A DNA stretch of 64,000 bases from Polaribacter haliotis (GTDB lineage Bacteria > Bacteroidota > Bacteroidia > Flavobacteriales > Flavobacteriaceae), in the NCBI RefSeq assembly GCF_014784055.1, contig NZ_CP061813.1:3048001-3112000 (forward strand), in the 5' to 3' direction. Both the position numbers and the translations under genes were made by a program. This document shows positions 36,598-45,339 of the stretch, piece after piece. Positions within the stretch are counted from its first letter, which is position 1. Every line of letters begins with the position of its first letter. The notes beneath the pieces were generated by a model, which worked only from the letters and a program-made list of their open reading frames with translations, was not told the DNA's origin and did not search any database.

Positions 36598-36664
36598 ACC
36601 GTTCATTTGAGTTAATAATGAATTTGTTAGCGTTAAATTAAAATGCATAAACCCATTAAATTTG
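36598..36664 (+). promoter_or_regulatory. Stress-type promoter of the DUF1328 gene
   Basis: TGAGTTAAT at 36608 is exactly 49 bp upstream of the -7 box TAAATTTG (36657-36664), which is followed by TAGTGTA. GCGTTAAA near 36630 occupies the second-box position. ACCGTTCAT (36598-36606), like the LytTR box at 12355, directly precedes the first box. Confidence 0.65.
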
Positions 36665-36720
36665 TAGTGTAAGAAATAGGTAACACTATTTATTTATTAA
36701 CCATTAAAAACTTAAAAATT

Positions 36721-36882
36721 ATGTTACGTTGGACAATTACATTTGTAGTAATAGCATTAATCGCTGCAGTATTAGGATTTGGAGGAATCGCAGGTGCCGC
36801 TGCAGGAATCGCTAAAATTATATTCTTTATATTTATTGTATTATTTGTACTTTCTTTAATCAGAGGAGGCATAAAAAAATAA
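36721..36882 (+). CDS. DUF1328 small membrane protein (53 aa)
   Basis: The protein begins [21 protein letters not shown], continues [20 protein letters not shown] and ends RGGIKK: two membrane helices and the YtjA/DUF1328 signature. It is shorter than usual ORF cut-offs and easily missed. It has its own stress-type promoter 57 bp upstream and a terminator downstream, completing the 33-37 kb stress cluster. Confidence 0.9.
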   Translation: MLRWTITFVVIALIAAVLGFGGIAGAAAGIAKIIFFIFIVLFVLSLIRGGIKK

Positions 36883-36909
36883 TAACCATATAACTGTGGA
36901 AAAGAAAAT

Positions 36910-36942
36910 GAACTGCTTGATTTAATTTAAGCAGTTTTTTTA
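36910..36942 (+). terminator. Terminator after the DUF1328 gene
   Basis: AACTGCTT (36911-36918) pairs with AAGCAGTT (36929-36936) and a T-run follows. It overlaps the stop codon of the convergent App1 gene. Confidence 0.8.
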
Positions 36943-37944
36943 TTTTATAAAATTATGCTTTTTTGCATGTTCAATAGCTTCTTCACTTGAATGAACCATT
37001 AAAATTGGAGTATCGTAATAATCTTTTATAAGCTCTGTTATTCTTGCCATTCTTTTAACATGCCTTACACTTCTTAAATAAATTGCTTTAATTCTATTTG
37101 GATATAATTTTACGATTTCCATATAAATATCTGCATCATGTTCTCCTGCATCTCCAATTAAAATAAAAGATAAATTGGTATATGTTTTTAAGATATTTAC
37201 TATTTCTTTCTGTTTTTGAGGTTTTGTTTTTGCTGTTTTTTTCTGAAACATATTTCCGAAAGTTCTCAATAAAATAGCTCCTTTCGGAAAATTATTCTTT
37301 TTTAGAAAAACTTCTAAATATCGGTATAAATTCCAAGGACTATGACTCACATAAAAAAGAGGATTTGCATTTTTACCAGATTTTCCTAAATGCAATAAAC
37401 TATAAAATTTAGAAGCCCCTTCCAACGCTTTTCTTTTGTTAGGAGATTTAAAAAAAGTATTAATTAAAAGTCTCCATTTAAAAGTAGAAACTACCCCTGT
37501 TTGTAAAATTGTATCGTCAATATCGCTAATTACTCCAAACTCAATAGAATCAGCAGGAATTAATAACTCACCTAAAAAACTGTTTTTATTATTAATGGCT
37601 CTATTAATGTTTTCGTTAGTGAAAGAAGCTTTAAAATGAAGCCAACCTTCGTCATTTGCTAAATTAGAAAGGTTTTCTATTTTTTCTTCAACAATAAAAT
37701 AACCTTCATTGTCTGTAACCGTATTTATTTTGTATTTATTAGGCAACGTAATTGTAATAGCTGTATTTTTAACTTCATCAGTTTCAAAACGTTTCCAAGT
37801 ATTTATCAATAACCTTATAAAATTCTCTCGTTCTAAATTTATTTTTTCGTCTTGTAAAGCTCTTCCTCTAGCATAAAAATTTGAATTTGTTCCATAACTT
37901 TGAAAAACAATAATTTGTAGTGAATCTTTACTAAAAATGCCCAT
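36940..37944 (-). CDS. App1-type phosphatase (DUF2183 domain)
   Basis: 334 aa. The HAD-like catalytic half has VISDIDDTILQTGV (DxDxT nucleophile motif), YVSHSPWNLYRYLE, KQKEIVNIL and LIGDAGEHDADIY, as in the catalytic domain of yeast phosphatidate phosphatase App1. The N-terminal ~110 residues form an Ig-like accessory domain. Likely a phosphatidate or phospholipid phosphatase acting at the membrane; the substrate is not proven. Monocistronic, convergent with the DUF1328 gene. Confidence 0.85.
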   Translation of the reverse strand: MGIFSKDSLQIIVFQSYGTNSNFYARGRALQDEKINLERENFIRLLINTWKRFETDEVKNTAITITLPNKYKINTVTDNEGYFIVEEKIENLSNLANDEGWLHFKASFTNENINRAINNKNSFLGELLIPADSIEFGVISDIDDTILQTGVVSTFKWRLLINTFFKSPNKRKALEGASKFYSLLHLGKSGKNANPLFYVSHSPWNLYRYLEVFLKKNNFPKGAILLRTFGNMFQKKTAKTKPQKQKEIVNILKTYTNLSFILIGDAGEHDADIYMEIVKLYPNRIKAIYLRSVRHVKRMARITELIKDYYDTPILMVHSSEEAIEHAKKHNFIK

Positions 37945-37975
37945 TTATTTTTTGATTACAAGATACAAAAAGGCA

Positions 37976-38005
37976 TAAAAAAAAGCCACAGAATCTGTGG
38001 CTTTT
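37976..38005 (-). terminator. Terminator after the membrane pyrophosphatase gene
   Basis: AAAAGCCACAG / CTGTGGCTTTT, an 11-bp stem with AAT loop, preceded by an A-run that is the U-tract on the minus strand. Confidence 0.9.
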
Positions 38006-38026
38006 CTAAAATATTTAAAAGATAAA

Positions 38027-40477
38027 TTAGTTCTTATCTTTAATTTTTATTTTAATTCCTTCAACATCTTTTAGTTGTTCTCTTACTTCGTCTTCAGTTC
38101 CTGTAAATGTCTCTGTAGTAATTGTAGATTTTCCGTTTACGGTTTTTCTAATTTCTACATTTGCAGTTACAATTCCGTTTGCATCGTTTGTAAGCATCTC
38201 AACAGTAGTTTCTGTTTTGTTATTTAAGTTTTCACCACCAGAAATACCTTTGTAATTACTAATAGACTTAACCTCTATAACTTCTACATTATTGTTTTCT
38301 TCTAAAGTATGTCCTCCTAAAATTGGTGCAATTACCAATCCAATTAAACAAGTAAGTTTAATTAAAATATTCATAGAAGGTCCAGAAGTATCTTTAAAAG
38401 GATCTCCAACAGTATCTCCAGTTACTGCAGCTTTATGAGCTTCAGAACCTTTATATGTCATTTCTCCATCAATTTCTACACCAGCCTCAAAAGATTTTTT
38501 TGCATTATCCCAAGCTCCACCTGCGTTATTTTGGAAAATTGCCCAAAGAACACCAGAAACTGTAACACCAGCCATATAACCACCTAACATTTCTGCGATT
38601 GCTAATTTTTCCATTCCAAATGCTAAAGGAGCAAAAGCGATAATTAATGGGAAACCAATAGTTAATAAACCAGGTAACATCATTTCTCTTAAAGAAGCTT
38701 CTGTAGATATAGCTACACATTTATCGTATTCTGGTTTTCCAGTTCCTTCCATAATTCCAGGAATGTCTCTAAATTGACGTCTCACTTCATTTACCATTTC
38801 CATGGCAGCTTTTCCAACAGCATTCATTGCCAAAGCAGAAAATACCACTGGTACCATTCCACCCACAAATAACATGGCTAAAACTGGTGCTTTAAAAATG
38901 TTAATTCCGTCAATTCCAGTAAAAGTTACATAGGCAGCAAATAAAGCTAGCGATGTTAAAGCTGCAGAAGCGATTGCAAAACCTTTTCCAGTTGCAGCAG
39001 TTGTGTTACCAACTGAATCTAAAATATCTGTACGCTCTCTAACGATTGGTTCTTGTTCACTCATTTCTGCAATACCACCAGCATTATCAGAAATTGGTCC
39101 AAAAGCATCAATTGCTAATTGCATTGCTGTTGTTGCCATCATTGCAGAAGCCGCTAAAGCAACTCCGTAAAAACCAGCAAAAGCATAAGAAGCCCAAATT
39201 GCACCTGCAAATAATAAAACAGATGGAAATGTAGAAATCATTCCAGTTGCCAAACCTGCAATAATATTTGTACCAGCTCCAGTAGAAGACTGTTGAACAA
39301 TTTTTAAAATTGGAGATTTCCCCAATCCTGTATAATATTCAGTAACTGAAGAAATTACAGCACCTACAATTAAACCAACGATTGTTGCACCGAAAACTCT
39401 TAGTGAAGAAATTTCTTGTAAACCTTCACCAAAAAATTCCATTTTCATGGTTTCTGGCAACATCCAAGTTACTAAGCCATAACAAGACAGTGCAACTAAA
39501 ATAATAGAAGTCCAGTTTCCTTTATTTAGAGCGCCCATTACTTGAGACTCTTTTGCACTATTGTCTTTTATTTTAACCAACATTGTACCAATGATAGAAA
39601 TTATAATTCCTGCACCTGCAATTGCCATTGGTAGTAAGATAGGTCCAATTCCACCAAAAGCATCAGAAATACTTCCACCCATATCTTTAATTACGTAGTT
39701 TCCTAAAACCATTGCAGCTAAAACAGTTGCAACGTAAGAACCAAATAAATCTGCTCCCATACCAGCAACATCACCAACATTGTCTCCAACATTATCTGCA
39801 ATTGTAGCAGGGTTTCTTGGGTCATCTTCAGGAATTCCTGCTTCTACTTTACCTACTAAATCTGCACCAACATCTGCTGCTTTTGTGTAGATTCCTCCAC
39901 CAACTCTTGCAAATAAAGCAATAGATTCTGCACCTAAAGAAAAACCAGCTAAAGTTTCCAAAACAATCGTCATATCCATTGTGTTTGTCCACTCACTTCC
40001 CATAAAATACCAGAAGAAAAAGATAAAAAATGATGTTAAACCTAAAACAGCTAACCCTGCAACTCCAAGTCCCATAACAGTTCCACCTCCAAAAGATACT
40101 TTTAAGGCATTTGGTAAACTTGTTCTTGCAGCTTGTGTAGTTCTAACGTTTGTTTTTGTTGCTATCTTCATTCCAATATTTCCTGCGAAAGCAGAAAAAA
40201 CGGCTCCAAAAATAAAAGCAACCACAATTAAAATGTGTGTTGTTGGAACTATAAAAGAAACAGCTGCTAAAGCAACACTTACAATTACAACAAATATTGC
40301 TAGTAATTTGTATTCTGCGCTTAAAAAAGCCAAAGCTCCTTCGTAAATGTAATCTGAAATTTCTTTCATTTTACCATCACCTGCATCTTGTTTCATTACC
40401 CAAGATTGTTTAATCCACATGTAGATTAAACCTAAAATAGCCATTGCAATTGGCATCCAAATCATTAATGATTCCAT
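38027..40477 (-). CDS. hppA: Membrane-bound ion-pumping pyrophosphatase, K+-dependent type
   Basis: 816 aa, about 16 membrane helices. PPi-binding motifs are [22 protein letters not shown] and DNAGGIAEM with DAFGPISD. The diagnostic position in [10 protein letters not shown] (~490-500) is Ala, as in K+-dependent enzymes (Lys in independent ones). It pumps H+ and/or Na+ on hydrolysing PPi; which ion cannot be read reliably. After PILGGH (~720) it has a hydrophilic tail of about 95 residues (…[20 protein letters not shown]…) that typical enzymes lack. The soluble pyrophosphatase gene lies 120 bp upstream. Confidence 0.93.
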   Translation of the reverse strand: MESLMIWMPIAMAILGLIYMWIKQSWVMKQDAGDGKMKEISDYIYEGALAFLSAEYKLLAIFVVIVSVALAAVSFIVPTTHILIVVAFIFGAVFSAFAGNIGMKIATKTNVRTTQAARTSLPNALKVSFGGGTVMGLGVAGLAVLGLTSFFIFFFWYFMGSEWTNTMDMTIVLETLAGFSLGAESIALFARVGGGIYTKAADVGADLVGKVEAGIPEDDPRNPATIADNVGDNVGDVAGMGADLFGSYVATVLAAMVLGNYVIKDMGGSISDAFGGIGPILLPMAIAGAGIIISIIGTMLVKIKDNSAKESQVMGALNKGNWTSIILVALSCYGLVTWMLPETMKMEFFGEGLQEISSLRVFGATIVGLIVGAVISSVTEYYTGLGKSPILKIVQQSSTGAGTNIIAGLATGMISTFPSVLLFAGAIWASYAFAGFYGVALAASAMMATTAMQLAIDAFGPISDNAGGIAEMSEQEPIVRERTDILDSVGNTTAATGKGFAIASAALTSLALFAAYVTFTGIDGINIFKAPVLAMLFVGGMVPVVFSALAMNAVGKAAMEMVNEVRRQFRDIPGIMEGTGKPEYDKCVAISTEASLREMMLPGLLTIGFPLIIAFAPLAFGMEKLAIAEMLGGYMAGVTVSGVLWAIFQNNAGGAWDNAKKSFEAGVEIDGEMTYKGSEAHKAAVTGDTVGDPFKDTSGPSMNILIKLTCLIGLVIAPILGGHTLEENNNVEVIEVKSISNYKGISGGENLNNKTETTVEMLTNDANGIVTANVEIRKTVNGKSTITTETFTGTEDEVREQLKDVEGIKIKIKDKN

Positions 40478-40533
40478 ATATTTATTTAATTTGATTAGTT
40501 TAAAACGGCGGTAAAAGTAAGAAAATCAAAGTG

Positions 40534-40572
40534 AAATAAAAAACCTCTTAAAATGTTTAATTTTAAGAGGTT
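40534..40572 (-). terminator. Terminator between ppa and hppA
   Basis: AACCTCTTAAAA (40542-40553) pairs with TTTTAAGAGGTT (40561-40572); the A-run at 40534-40541 is the U-tract on the minus strand. The two pyrophosphatase genes are therefore separate transcripts. Confidence 0.85.
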
Positions 40573-40597
40573 GATAATATTTTAAGACTTTTACTGT

Positions 40598-41125
40598 CTA
40601 AATAGTAAAATTACCGTTCTTTTTATGCTCACTATTCTCATATCTTTGAACACAATCTTTAAAAATTTTACATGCTTCATCTGCATTACCCCATCCACCA
40701 ACATCTACTTTTTTCTTTTCTAAATCTTTATATACTTTAAAAAAGTGCTCAATTTCTTTTAACCTATGAGGGTTTAAATCAGATAAATCATTTTTCTTAT
40801 TCCAAATAGGATCAGAAACAGGAACGCAAATAACTTTTTCATCTGGTCCTTTTTCATCGGTCATATGAAAAACACCAATTGGTTTTACTTCAATAACACA
40901 CATTGGAAAAGTTGGTTCATGCCCTAAAACTAAAACATCTAAAGGATCTCCATCTAAAGCTAAAGTTTCTGGTACAAAACCATAATCTGCTGGATACATC
41001 ATCGAAGAAAATAGCATTCTGTCGAAACGAATTTTATTTAATTCAAAATCATATTCATATTTGTTTCTACTTCCTTTAGGGATTTCTATTAATACATCAA
41101 AAGTCTTTGTTTTGTGCTCGCTCAT
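40598..41125 (-). CDS. ppa: Soluble inorganic pyrophosphatase (family I)
   Basis: 175 aa. EIPKGSRNKYEYD, YPADYGFVPETLALDGDPLDVLV with the DxDPxD metal site, and KKVDVGGWGN near the end are all present. Hydrolyses PPi to phosphate in the cytosol. A TATTTTTG -7 box lies on the minus strand at 41164-41157. Neighbour of hppA, giving the cell both an energy-wasting and an energy-saving PPi sink side by side. Confidence 0.96.
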   Translation of the reverse strand: MSEHKTKTFDVLIEIPKGSRNKYEYDFELNKIRFDRMLFSSMMYPADYGFVPETLALDGDPLDVLVLGHEPTFPMCVIEVKPIGVFHMTDEKGPDEKVICVPVSDPIWNKKNDLSDLNPHRLKEIEHFFKVYKDLEKKKVDVGGWGNADEACKIFKDCVQRYENSEHKKNGNFTI

Positions 41126-41156
41126 GGTTATCTTTTTTCATGTTTAAATTCGGGGT

Positions 41157-41164
41157 CAAAAATA
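41157..41164 (-). promoter_or_regulatory. -7 promoter box of ppa
   Basis: TATTTTTG on the minus strand matches TAnnTTTG, with a 31-bp leader to the ATG. Confidence 0.5.
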
Positions 41165-41242
41165 GTGAAACTATACTATTCTATGATAGTCTTATATTGA
41201 TTAATTTACGCAATTGATTTCGAAACGTCTATTATTTATCTT

Positions 41243-41279
41243 CAAAAAAAAAATCCTAACCAAAAATGGATAGGATTCT
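41243..41279 (-). terminator. Terminator after pdhB
   Basis: AATCCTA…TAGGATT stem extended by CC/GG around an AAAAAT loop, with an A-run at 41243-41251 acting as the minus-strand U-tract. Confidence 0.85.
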
Positions 41280-41301
41280 TTAAAAAAAATATTTTGAATG
41301 C

Positions 41302-42282
41302 TTATTTCTTATACATTACTTCTTTTACAGCCTTTATAACATCGTTTGCATTCGGAATCCATTTTTCAAATAAAACAGGAGAATAAGGTGCAGGTGTATC
41401 TGCAGTAGTAATTCTCTTAATTGGTGCATCTAAATAATCGAATGCTTGATCTTGAATTCTATATGTAATTTCTGAAGATACACTAGCAAATGGCCATGCT
41501 TCTTCTAAAATAACCAATCTATTTGTTTTCTTTACTGAAGTTAAGATAGCATCATGATCCATAGGACGAACAGTTCTTAAATCTATAATCTCTACAGAAA
41601 TGTTTTCTTTAGCTAATTCATCTGCAGCTTTGTATGCTTCTTTAATAATTTTACCAAAAGAAACAATAGTTACATCAGTACCTTCTCTTTTAATATCTGC
41701 AACTCCAATAGGAATAATGTATTCTCCTTCAGGAATTTCCATCTTGTCTCCATACATTTGTTCAGATTCCATAAAAATAACTGGATCATCATCTCTAATT
41801 GCTGCTTTTAATAAACCTTTTGCATCATAAGGGTTAGATGGTACAATAACTTTTAAACCAGGAGTATTTGCAAACCAGTTTTCGAAAGCTTGTGAGTGTG
41901 TAGCACCTAACTGACCTGCAGAAGCAGTTGGACCTCTAAAAACGATTGGGCAATTAAACTGCCCACCAGACATTTGTCTAATTTTAGCTGCATTATTTAT
42001 AATTTGATCAATTCCTACTAACGAGAAGTTAAACGTCATATATTCTACAATAGGTCTGTTTCCATTCATGGCAGAACCAATTGCAATACCAGCAAAACCT
42101 AATTCAGCAATAGGAGTATCAATTACTCTTTTTGCACCAAATTCGTCTAACATTCCTTTACTAGCCTTGTAAGCACCATTATATTCGGCTACTTCTTCAC
42201 CCATTAAATAAATGCTTTCATCTCTGCGCATTTCTTCGCTCATTGCTTCGCAAATCGCTTCTCTGAATTGAACTGTTTTCAT
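41302..42282 (-). CDS. pdhB: Pyruvate dehydrogenase E1 component, beta subunit
   Basis: 326 aa, transketolase-like. Motifs: MGEEVAEYNGAYKASKG, DTPIAELGFAGIAIGSAM, GQLGATHSQAFENWF, VPSNPYDAKGLLKAAIRDDDPVIF. With the alpha subunit (not in the window) it decarboxylates pyruvate on thiamine diphosphate. A 2-oxoisovalerate E1-beta is a close alternative, but length and motifs fit PdhB best. A TACTTTTG box (42323-42316, minus) is its -7 region. Confidence 0.93.
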   Translation of the reverse strand: MKTVQFREAICEAMSEEMRRDESIYLMGEEVAEYNGAYKASKGMLDEFGAKRVIDTPIAELGFAGIAIGSAMNGNRPIVEYMTFNFSLVGIDQIINNAAKIRQMSGGQFNCPIVFRGPTASAGQLGATHSQAFENWFANTPGLKVIVPSNPYDAKGLLKAAIRDDDPVIFMESEQMYGDKMEIPEGEYIIPIGVADIKREGTDVTIVSFGKIIKEAYKAADELAKENISVEIIDLRTVRPMDHDAILTSVKKTNRLVILEEAWPFASVSSEITYRIQDQAFDYLDAPIKRITTADTPAPYSPVLFEKWIPNANDVIKAVKEVMYKK

Positions 42283-42315
42283 CTATGATTAATTATAATT
42301 TGTAATTTTCAAATG

Positions 42316-42323
42316 CAAAAGTA
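42316..42323 (-). promoter_or_regulatory. -7 promoter box of pdhB
   Basis: TACTTTTG on the minus strand matches TAnnTTTG, 34 bp before the pdhB ATG. Confidence 0.5.
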
Positions 42324-42420
42324 AGGAATTAATTGTCATTTTTTTAAACACAATTGTACAAAGTAAGATAAATATTAGGTATTTATTTCTCAATCGTTTT
42401 CGAAAACTGTTAAATAATTA

Positions 42421-42450
42421 AAAAAATACTATGCGTGCATAGTATTTTTT
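42421..42450. promoter_or_regulatory. Perfect 30-bp palindrome upstream of etfB (likely operator)
   Basis: Two 14-bp arms (AAAAAATACTATGC and its exact reverse complement) flank a central GT. The palindrome ends 12 bp before a TAATTTCG -7-like box (42463-42470), so a bound dimer would cover the -33 region of the etfB promoter. It also forms a strong hairpin, but in the divergent pdhB/etfB gap no gene ends into it, so termination is unlikely. Confidence 0.65.
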
Positions 42451-42462
42451 AAAAAAAAAGCG

Positions 42463-42470
42463 TAATTTCG
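42463..42470 (+). promoter_or_regulatory. -7-like promoter box of etfB
   Basis: TAATTTCG is one base off TAnnTTTG and lies 31 bp upstream of the etfB ATG. Confidence 0.4.
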
Positions 42471-42501
42471 TGGTCGATAATAAGATAAAAAACGAAAATT
42501 T

Positions 42502-43248
42502 ATGAAAATATTGGTATGTATTAGTCATGTGCCTGATACCACTTCAAAAATTAATTTTACAAATAATAATGAAACTTTCGATACGAATGGTGTTCAATTT
42601 GTAATTAATCCTTACGACGAGTTTTGTTTAACAAGAGCAATGTGGTTTAAGGAAAAGCAGGGAGCAACTGTAACAGTTGTAAATGTAGGAGAAGCAAACA
42701 CAGAGCCTACTTTAAGAAAAGCGTTGGCAATTGGAGCAGATGATGCAATTCGAGTAAATGTAAACCCAACTGATGGTTTTTTAGTTGCGAAGGAATTAGC
42801 TGCAATTGTAAAAGATGGAGGTTATGATGTTGTTTTAGCAGGAAAAGAATCTGCAGATTATAATGGGCAAATGGTACCAGGAATGTTAGCTTCGTTAACC
42901 GATTTTAATTTTGTAAACGGTTGTGTTGGTTTAGAAGTAGAAGGAGATAATGTTACAGCTATTAGAGAAATTGATGGTGGAAATGAGACAGTTGCTACAA
43001 CTTTACCAATTGTTATTGGTGGACAAAAAGGAATTGTAGAAGAAAAAGATTTACGTATACCAAATATGCGTGGAATTATGATGGCTCGTAAAAAACCTTT
43101 ACAAGTTAAAGAAGCAACAGATTCTAATGCAAAAACTTCGACACAATCTTTCGAAAAACCAGCACCTAAAGGAGCTGTAAAATTGGTTGATACAGATAAT
43201 TTAGACGAGTTAATTAGCTTACTTCATAACGAAGCAAAAGTAATTTAA
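42502..43248 (+). CDS. etfB: Electron transfer flavoprotein subunit beta
   Basis: 248 aa. KILVCISHVPDT, INPYDEFCLTRAM, AGKESADYNGQMVPGMLA and LRIPNMRGIMMARKKPL are the ETF-beta signatures. With EtfA it carries electrons from acyl-CoA dehydrogenases to the quinone pool. It precedes etfA by 169 bp; that gap holds an imperfect palindrome at 43255-43276. Confidence 0.97.
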   Translation: MKILVCISHVPDTTSKINFTNNNETFDTNGVQFVINPYDEFCLTRAMWFKEKQGATVTVVNVGEANTEPTLRKALAIGADDAIRVNVNPTDGFLVAKELAAIVKDGGYDVVLAGKESADYNGQMVPGMLASLTDFNFVNGCVGLEVEGDNVTAIREIDGGNETVATTLPIVIGGQKGIVEEKDLRIPNMRGIMMARKKPLQVKEATDSNAKTSTQSFEKPAPKGAVKLVDTDNLDELISLLHNEAKVI

Positions 43249-43254
43249 ATAAAG

Positions 43255-43276
43255 AATAACTGTTTAAACGGTTATT
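43255..43276. repeat. Imperfect palindrome between etfB and etfA
   Basis: AATAACTGTTT directly abuts AAACGGTTATT (one mismatch that can pair as G-U in RNA). No T-run follows, so it looks more like an RNA processing or stability hairpin than a terminator. The rest of the 169-bp gap shows nothing but AT-rich sequence. Confidence 0.45.
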
Positions 43277-43417
43277 TGTTTAAGCATTCGAAGTTTAAAA
43301 ATATCACAGTTTAATAAAATCAATAAAATAACGTGTATTAATTAAAATATTTAACTTTTAAGAGATTACTCAAAAAAGTTACACAATTAAAAATTACACA
43401 ATAAAACAATACAAAAT

Positions 43418-44380
43418 ATGTCAGTTTTAGTTTTTGCCGATTCAACAGACGGAAAATTTAAAAAAACTGCTTTCGAAGTAGTTTCTTATGGAAAAAAAGT
43501 AGCAGAACAATTAAGTAGTAACTTGGTTGTTTTAACAATAAATGCAAGCGATGCTTCTCAATTATATACTTATGGAGCAGAAAAAGTATTAACAGTTTCT
43601 AACGATAGTTTATCAATATTTAATGCAAAAGGATATGCTTCAGCAGTAAAACAAGCAGTGGATTCTACCAATGCAAATGTTGTAATTGTAGATTCAAGTA
43701 TCGATGGTTTGTATGTTGGACCTTTAGTAGCAGTTGCTTTAGAAGCAGGTTATGCATCTAACGTTGTTGCGGCGCCATCAAGTACAGCACCATTTACAGT
43801 AAAAAGAAAAGCATTTTCGAACAAAGCATTTGCAAATACTATAATTTCTACTGAAAATAAAGTAATTGGAGTTGCTAAAAACTCTTTCGGAATTCACGAA
43901 AATCCAGTTTCTGGAGCTTCAGAAAATTTTGATGTAAATATTTCTGATGCAGATTTAGGTGTAAAATCAGAAAAAATAGATAAAGTAACTGGAAAAGTAA
44001 CCATTGCAGATGCAGATGTTGTTGTTTCTGCTGGTAGAGGTTTAAAAGGACCAGAAAACTGGGGAATGGTTGAAGAGTTAGCAGACGTTTTAGGAGCTGC
44101 AACAGCTTGTTCTAAACCAGTTTCAGATTTAGGTTGGAGACCACATTCAGAACATGTTGGACAAACAGGAAAACCAGTAGCTTCGAACTTGTATATCGCA
44201 ATTGGAATTTCAGGTGCGATTCAGCATTTGGCAGGTATTAATGCATCTAAAGTTAAGGTTGTAATCAACACAGATCCAGAAGCGCCATTTTTTAAAGCGG
44301 CAGATTATGGAGTTGTTGGAGACGCTTTCGAGGTAGTTCCAAAATTGATTGAAAAATTGAAAGCATTTAAGGCATCGTAA
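43418..44380 (+). CDS. etfA: Electron transfer flavoprotein subunit alpha
   Basis: 320 aa. The C-terminal FAD domain carries [33 protein letters not shown] and [15 protein letters not shown], the ETF-alpha signature. Partner of EtfB just upstream. A terminator follows at 44425-44466. Confidence 0.97.
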   Translation: MSVLVFADSTDGKFKKTAFEVVSYGKKVAEQLSSNLVVLTINASDASQLYTYGAEKVLTVSNDSLSIFNAKGYASAVKQAVDSTNANVVIVDSSIDGLYVGPLVAVALEAGYASNVVAAPSSTAPFTVKRKAFSNKAFANTIISTENKVIGVAKNSFGIHENPVSGASENFDVNISDADLGVKSEKIDKVTGKVTIADADVVVSAGRGLKGPENWGMVEELADVLGAATACSKPVSDLGWRPHSEHVGQTGKPVASNLYIAIGISGAIQHLAGINASKVKVVINTDPEAPFFKAADYGVVGDAFEVVPKLIEKLKAFKAS

Positions 44381-44385
44381 TATTT

Positions 44386-44401
44386 TTTGGGCGTGCCCAA
44401 A
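44386..44401. repeat. Short perfect palindrome TTTGGGC-GT-GCCCAAA
   Basis: 16-bp dyad directly after the etfA stop codon. GGGCGT also begins the dispersed hairpin repeats, so it may be a fragment of that family. Confidence 0.5.
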
Positions 44402-44424
44402 TTATTTAGATATAGAATTTTAAG

Positions 44425-44466
44425 AAACGAATCAGAATATATTTTTTTTTGATTCGTTTTTTATTT
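44425..44466 (+). terminator. Terminator after etfA
   Basis: AAACGAATCA (44425-44434) pairs with TGATTCGTTT (44450-44459), then a T-run. Confidence 0.8.
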
Positions 44467-44493
44467 ACATCAGTTAAAGCTTAAAAATAATTT

Positions 44494-44590
44494 CGTCAGG
44501 CTTTCAGCACTCGCTTTTTCTTTTGCAAAACAGCAAAAGAAAAGAGCTCAAACAAATGCTTCAATCCTTCACGCAGGCTAATAGTTTCCT
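44494..44590 (+). repeat. Dispersed hairpin repeat, subtype B, copy 1
   Basis: GTCAGGCTTTCAGCACTCG, a hairpin TTTTCTTTTGC/GCAAAAGAAAA, GAGCTCAAACAAATGCT, TCAATCC and GCAGGCTA. The GCACTCGCTTTTT and GAGCTCAAACAAATGCT blocks recur at 62047-62137. Confidence 0.75.
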
Positions 44591-44712
44591 CAGAAATGTA
44601 TTTTTCAGGAAATAAAACTTTTCAATATATAATTTTTAGTAAATTGTGCCCTTGAAAAAGCCAGATATATAATGTATCATTCGAAAGCTTTTTTACACTT
44701 GCAGAAAGATAT

Positions 44713-45327
44713 ATGAGTTTAATAAAACTAACAATAAAAGGAATTTCTTACAGTCAAACTCAAAGTGGAGCTTATGCTTTAGTTTTAAGTGAAATGGAAG
44801 GAACAAGAACATTACCCATAATAATTGGTGCGTTTGAAGCACAATCTATCGCAATCGCTTTAGAAAAAGAAATTAGACCACCAAGACCTTTAACACACGA
44901 CTTATTCAAAACATTTTCAGATCGTTTTTCTATCACAATAAAAGAAGTAATTATTCATAAATTGGTAGATGGCGTCTTCTTTTCTAGCTTAGTTTGCGAA
45001 AGAGAAGGAGTAGAAGAAACGATAGATACAAGAACATCAGATGCAATTGCAATTGCAGTTCGTTTTCAAGCACCAATTTACACTTATGAGAATATTTTAG
45101 ATAAAGCAGGAATCTATCTAAAAATAGAAGAAGAGTTGGCAATTAACGAAACTACAGATCTTGATAATAATACTATTGATATCGAAGATTTCGAGTCCAA
45201 TATAGTAAAAAGTAACTTTTCAGATTTATCTGTTCCTGAGTTAAATGAGCAGTTAGACAAAGCTGTAGAAGACGAAAATTACGAACTTGCTGCTAAAATT
45301 AGAGATGAAATTAGCAAACGCTCTTAA
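44713..45327 (+). CDS. Bifunctional nuclease family protein with C-terminal UVR motif
   Basis: 204 aa. Residues 1-135 are a BFN/DUF151 domain (LPIIIGAFEAQSIAIALE, RPLTHDLFKTF, IDTRTSDAIAIAVRFQAPIY). The C-terminus (LNEQLDKAVEDENYELAAKIRDEI) is a UVR motif like those of UvrB/UvrC. BFN proteins cut DNA and RNA in plants and T. maritima; the role here is unknown. The nucleoside transporter gene starts 12 bp downstream. Confidence 0.9.
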   Translation: MSLIKLTIKGISYSQTQSGAYALVLSEMEGTRTLPIIIGAFEAQSIAIALEKEIRPPRPLTHDLFKTFSDRFSITIKEVIIHKLVDGVFFSSLVCEREGVEETIDTRTSDAIAIAVRFQAPIYTYENILDKAGIYLKIEEELAINETTDLDNNTIDIEDFESNIVKSNFSDLSVPELNEQLDKAVEDENYELAAKIRDEISKRS

Positions 45328-45339
45328 TTAATTAAACTT

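Larger units (their letters stand above)
44381..44712. other. 332-bp intergenic region
   Basis: Contains the short palindrome, the etfA terminator, a subtype-B hairpin repeat and, at 44694-44701, TACACTTG, a possible -7 box for the bifunctional-nuclease gene with a very short leader. No further gene is seen. Confidence 0.65.
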
